This document shows positions 6,528-8,193 of a stretch of DNA of 8,193 nucleotides, one piece after another. The translations under genes were made by a program, and so were the position numbers. The DNA comes from Myxococcota bacterium (GTDB lineage: Bacteria > Myxococcota > Polyangia > GCA-2747355 > JAKLHH01): assembly GCA_022710245.1 (NCBI GenBank), contig JAKLHH010000294.1:1-8193 (forward strand). Reading direction: 5' to 3'. The notes under the pieces were generated by a model. That model did not search any database, was not told where the DNA came from, and saw only the letters and a list, made by a program, of their open reading frames with translations. Within the stretch, counting starts at the first letter, position 1. The number at the start of each line of letters is the position of its first letter.

Positions 6528-6543
6528 CGGCACATGCCCTGCA
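6528..6543 (+). promoter_or_regulatory. Candidate sigma-54 (-24/-12) promoter of the M64 peptidase gene
   Basis: The 16 bases CGGCACATGCCCTGCA match the sigma-54 consensus TGGCACRNNNNTTGCW everywhere except the first base and the first T of TTGC. The essential GG (6529-6530) and GC (6541-6542) are exactly ten bases apart. The predicted start near 6553-6555 falls just before the leader stem-loop (6557-6608). It lies about 75 bases before the peptidase ATG, in the right orientation. No enhancer-binding activator gene is present in the window. Confidence 0.45.
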
Positions 6544-6556
6544 GAGTCAGCTGGTG

Positions 6557-6608
6557 AATTGCGGCGGTCTCATCCCGGAGCGGCCGCAGGCCGCGAGGAC
6601 CCGCAATT
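6557..6608 (+). promoter_or_regulatory. Nested stem-loop filling the leader of the peptidase mRNA
   Basis: The outer arms AATTGCGG (6557-6564) and CCGCAATT (6601-6608) are perfectly complementary. Pairing can also be extended as AATTGCG plus GGTC with GACC plus CGCAATT across a two-base bulge. Inside, GCGGCC (6580-6585) and GGCCGC (6589-6594) form a second six-base stem with a three-base loop. The structure ends at 6608, directly before the Shine-Dalgarno sequence GGGAGGAAGAG (6609-6619). It may protect the 5' end, tune ribosome access, or be a protein-binding site in DNA. It is not placed as a terminator. Confidence 0.5.
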
Positions 6609-6619
6609 GGGAGGAAGAG

Positions 6620-8193
6620 ATGACGCTGGTCTCCCCGCGCGCGGCATCACAGATCGTCCTCGGCTCACTGCTCCTCGGCGGCGTCCTCGCGAGCTGCCAG
6701 ACGGGGCCGCCAGGCAGCAGCACCGGGACGCTGGTGGAGGTCACCATCCAGCTCGGCGAGCGAGGGCCATCGCTCGAACGCCTGGAGCCCTCGCTCACAG
6801 CGGTTACAGCGCCTGACCGCGCGCCGCTCGTCGAGTCGCGCAGCCTCCGCTACGCGCTGCACGGCGTGGCCGGTGAGCTGATCACCGACGGCGAGGTGGC
6901 CGATCCGCGGCTCGTCCGCGTCGAGGTGCCAGAGGGAGACGAGCTGGTCAGCCAGGTCGGGCTCGGCGAGAGCGGCGTCCTCCGCCTGGTCCTCCCCGGC
7001 GTCCGGGGGCGCCTCGTGCTCAGCGACGAGAGCGGGACGCTCGGCGAGCTGGAGCTCGACCCCGAGCGCGCCCCCGCCCGCCGCTCGTACGCCGGCTACC
7101 CCGCTCCCGTGAAGCTCGTGGACCATGGCCCGAGCGCGAGCCGGGCCGACGTCCTCATCCTCGGCGACGGCTACACCGCGGCGGAGCTGGACCGCTTCCG
7201 CCAGGACGCGGACGCCGTGGTGAAGAGCCTCGCCGAGATCCCCGGCTTCAAGGACTTCTGGCATGGCGTCAACGTCTGGCGGCAGGACCTCACCTCGAAC
7301 CAGTCCGGCACCGACATCCCGCTGCAGAAGATCAGCAGTGACACCGTCCTCGACACGAGCTTCAGCAGCAGCGCCGCCCTCGAGCGCTGCATCGAGCCGA
7401 AGGACGGCGTGCTGGTGCAGGAGCTCGGGCGGCAGGCCGGAGCGGACGTGGTCCTGGTCGTGGTCAACACGACGAAGTACGGCGGCTGCGGCATGCTGCG
7501 CGCGCCATGGAACGTCATCCCGGTGGCGACCTACACCCGCACCAGCTTCAGCGGTCGCGTGGCCGCTCACGAGCTCGGCCACGGGCTCTTCGAGCTGGGC
7601 GACGAGTACAACGTCTACAACAGCAACCTCGGCTGCTACGCGAGCCCCAACACGGCCCTCTCGGCCGAGCGCAGCAAGCTCGCCTGGAGCGACCTGGTCA
7701 GCGCCGACAAGCTGCCGACGCCCGACACCGCGGCCTACGACGGGAAGGTGGGCGCGTTCCCTGGCGCCGTCTGCAACACGGGCTTCCGCCCGACGCGGAC
7801 CTGCCTGATGCGGACGCTCAAGTCGGACTTCTGCAAGGTCTGCATGCGCGAGGTGGAGCGCACCTTCGCCCGCTTCGGCGTCAGCCGCGCGGCGCCCTCG
7901 GGCGCCGGGGGGGTCAGCGGGCGGGTGGAGGCCGAGCGCGGCGCGCTGCTGGGCCAGGCGAAGCTCTTCTCCGATGCGAAGGCGTCGGGCGGCAGCATCG
8001 TCGGCAACCTCGGCGCCGCCGGCGCCGGGGTGCAGCTCGGCAACGTGGCGAAGGCGAGCGGCATCACCCTCGGCTACGCGGGCCCGATCGACGGCCGGCT
8101 CGCCCTCCACGTGGGCGGCGCCAAGGTCCAGGACCTGCTCTTCCCGAAGACAGGTAGCTGGACCGGCAGCTACAAGGAGCTCGCCGTGAAGGT
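6620..8193 (+). CDS. M64 (IgA peptidase-type) zinc metallopeptidase lipoprotein with CBM6/35-like domain, 3'-truncated
   Basis: The frame is open from ATG 6620 to the window end (524 codons, no stop). A signal peptide ends in a lipobox LASC with C26, so the protein is probably lipid-anchored or surface-exposed. Residues about 35-165 form a beta-rich N-terminal domain. The peptidase domain starts near ADVLILGDGYT (176-186) and carries VAAHELGHGLFELGDEY, with zinc ligands H317 and H321 and catalytic E318; the third ligand is probably in or near the GDEY segment. Cysteines C395, C405 and C408 in TCLMR...FCKVCMRE follow the M64 pattern. From about 437 (VEAERGALLG) a galactose-binding-like domain resembling CBM6/CBM35 begins, with GSIVGNLG, ITLGYAGP and LLFPKTGSW. 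Family M64 includes a Clostridium IgA protease, but the target here is unknown. The Shine-Dalgarno GGGAGG is five bases from the ATG; the gene has its own candidate sigma-54 promoter and leader hairpin. Confidence 0.88.
   Translation, partial: MTLVSPRAASQIVLGSLLLGGVLASCQTGPPGSSTGTLVEVTIQLGERGPSLERLEPSLTAVTAPDRAPLVESRSLRYALHGVAGELITDGEVADPRLVRVEVPEGDELVSQVGLGESGVLRLVLPGVRGRLVLSDESGTLGELELDPERAPARRSYAGYPAPVKLVDHGPSASRADVLILGDGYTAAELDRFRQDADAVVKSLAEIPGFKDFWHGVNVWRQDLTSNQSGTDIPLQKISSDTVLDTSFSSSAALERCIEPKDGVLVQELGRQAGADVVLVVVNTTKYGGCGMLRAPWNVIPVATYTRTSFSGRVAAHELGHGLFELGDEYNVYNSNLGCYASPNTALSAERSKLAWSDLVSADKLPTPDTAAYDGKVGAFPGAVCNTGFRPTRTCLMRTLKSDFCKVCMREVERTFARFGVSRAAPSGAGGVSGRVEAERGALLGQAKLFSDAKASGGSIVGNLGAAGAGVQLGNVAKASGITLGYAGPIDGRLALHVGGAKVQDLLFPKTGSWTGSYKELAVK

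Larger units (their letters stand above)
6344..6619. other. Non-coding region between the four-gene unit and the M64 peptidase gene
   Basis: This 276-base gap has no convincing gene on either strand. The first part (6344-6425) holds a short direct repeat GCGGACGA (6353-6360 and 6372-6379) and a weak stem GACGC/GCGTC (6396-6412, seven-base loop) without a T-run, so no clear rho-independent terminator for the upstream genes is seen. The second part is pyrimidine-rich on the plus strand (about 6440-6505) and then carries the sigma-54-like promoter and the leader stem-loop listed separately. Confidence 0.6.

Noticed and set aside
6665..8110. Long open frame on the minus strand (481 codons) opposite the M64 gene
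   Set aside because: It lies antisense to a clear peptidase with signal peptide and HELGH motif. Its composition (Ala, Arg, Glu, Val, His-rich, no motif) is what a GC-rich gene gives in its mirror frame.
1..8193. tRNA, rRNA, CRISPR arrays, insertion sequences, attachment sites
   Set aside because: I saw no clover-leaf sequence, no regularly spaced repeats, no transposase motifs and no terminal inverted repeats.

Overview
The window is very GC-rich, with codons strongly biased to G/C in the third position, genes packed with 1- or 4-base overlaps, frequent GTG starts and several lipoproteins. Together with the cysteine-rich small lipoprotein, the short histidine kinase with a single-domain receiver and a sigma-54-like promoter, this suggests a bacterium of the Myxococcota/former Deltaproteobacteria. 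The phylum is an inference from style and gene content, since no rRNA or marker gene is present.

Layout. (1) 1-1113 (+): the C-terminal four fifths of the soluble pyridine nucleotide transhydrogenase SthA, cut by the window start. (2) 1207-2975 (-), convergent with sthA: a cysteine-rich putative lipoprotein, then a membrane histidine kinase and a receiver-only response regulator. Kinase and regulator overlap by one base (TGATG). (3) 2976-3145: a 170-base divergent promoter region. (4) 3146-6343 (+): a four-gene unit in which every junction is a GTGA overlap. It encodes a Gfo/Idh/MocA-type oxidoreductase with a cysteine-rich insert, a TVP38/TMEM64 (DedA superfamily) membrane protein, a YiiX-like permuted NlpC/P60 cysteine hydrolase with an N-terminal export signal, and a DUF99/UPF0215 endonuclease V homologue. 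(5) 6344-6619: a 276-base non-coding stretch holding a good sigma-54-type -24/-12 match, an upstream inverted repeat and a long nested stem-loop directly before a Shine-Dalgarno sequence. (6) 6620-8193 (+): a lipoprotein metallopeptidase of family M64 with a CBM6/35-like carbohydrate-binding domain, running off the window end.

How they may work together. SthA is housekeeping NADPH/NADH balancing and looks unrelated to the rest. The lipoprotein-kinase-receiver set looks like a small envelope-linked signalling module. The four-gene unit is translationally coupled, so its products are probably needed together. A dinucleotide-dependent sugar-type oxidoreductase, a polyprenyl-phosphate/lipid-transporter-like membrane protein and an exported cysteine hydrolase point to envelope or lipid-linked metabolism, while the endonuclease V-like protein does not fit that theme. 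This combination is the best candidate here for an undescribed system. The M64 lipoprotein is probably a surface or secreted protease with its own regulated promoter and structured leader.
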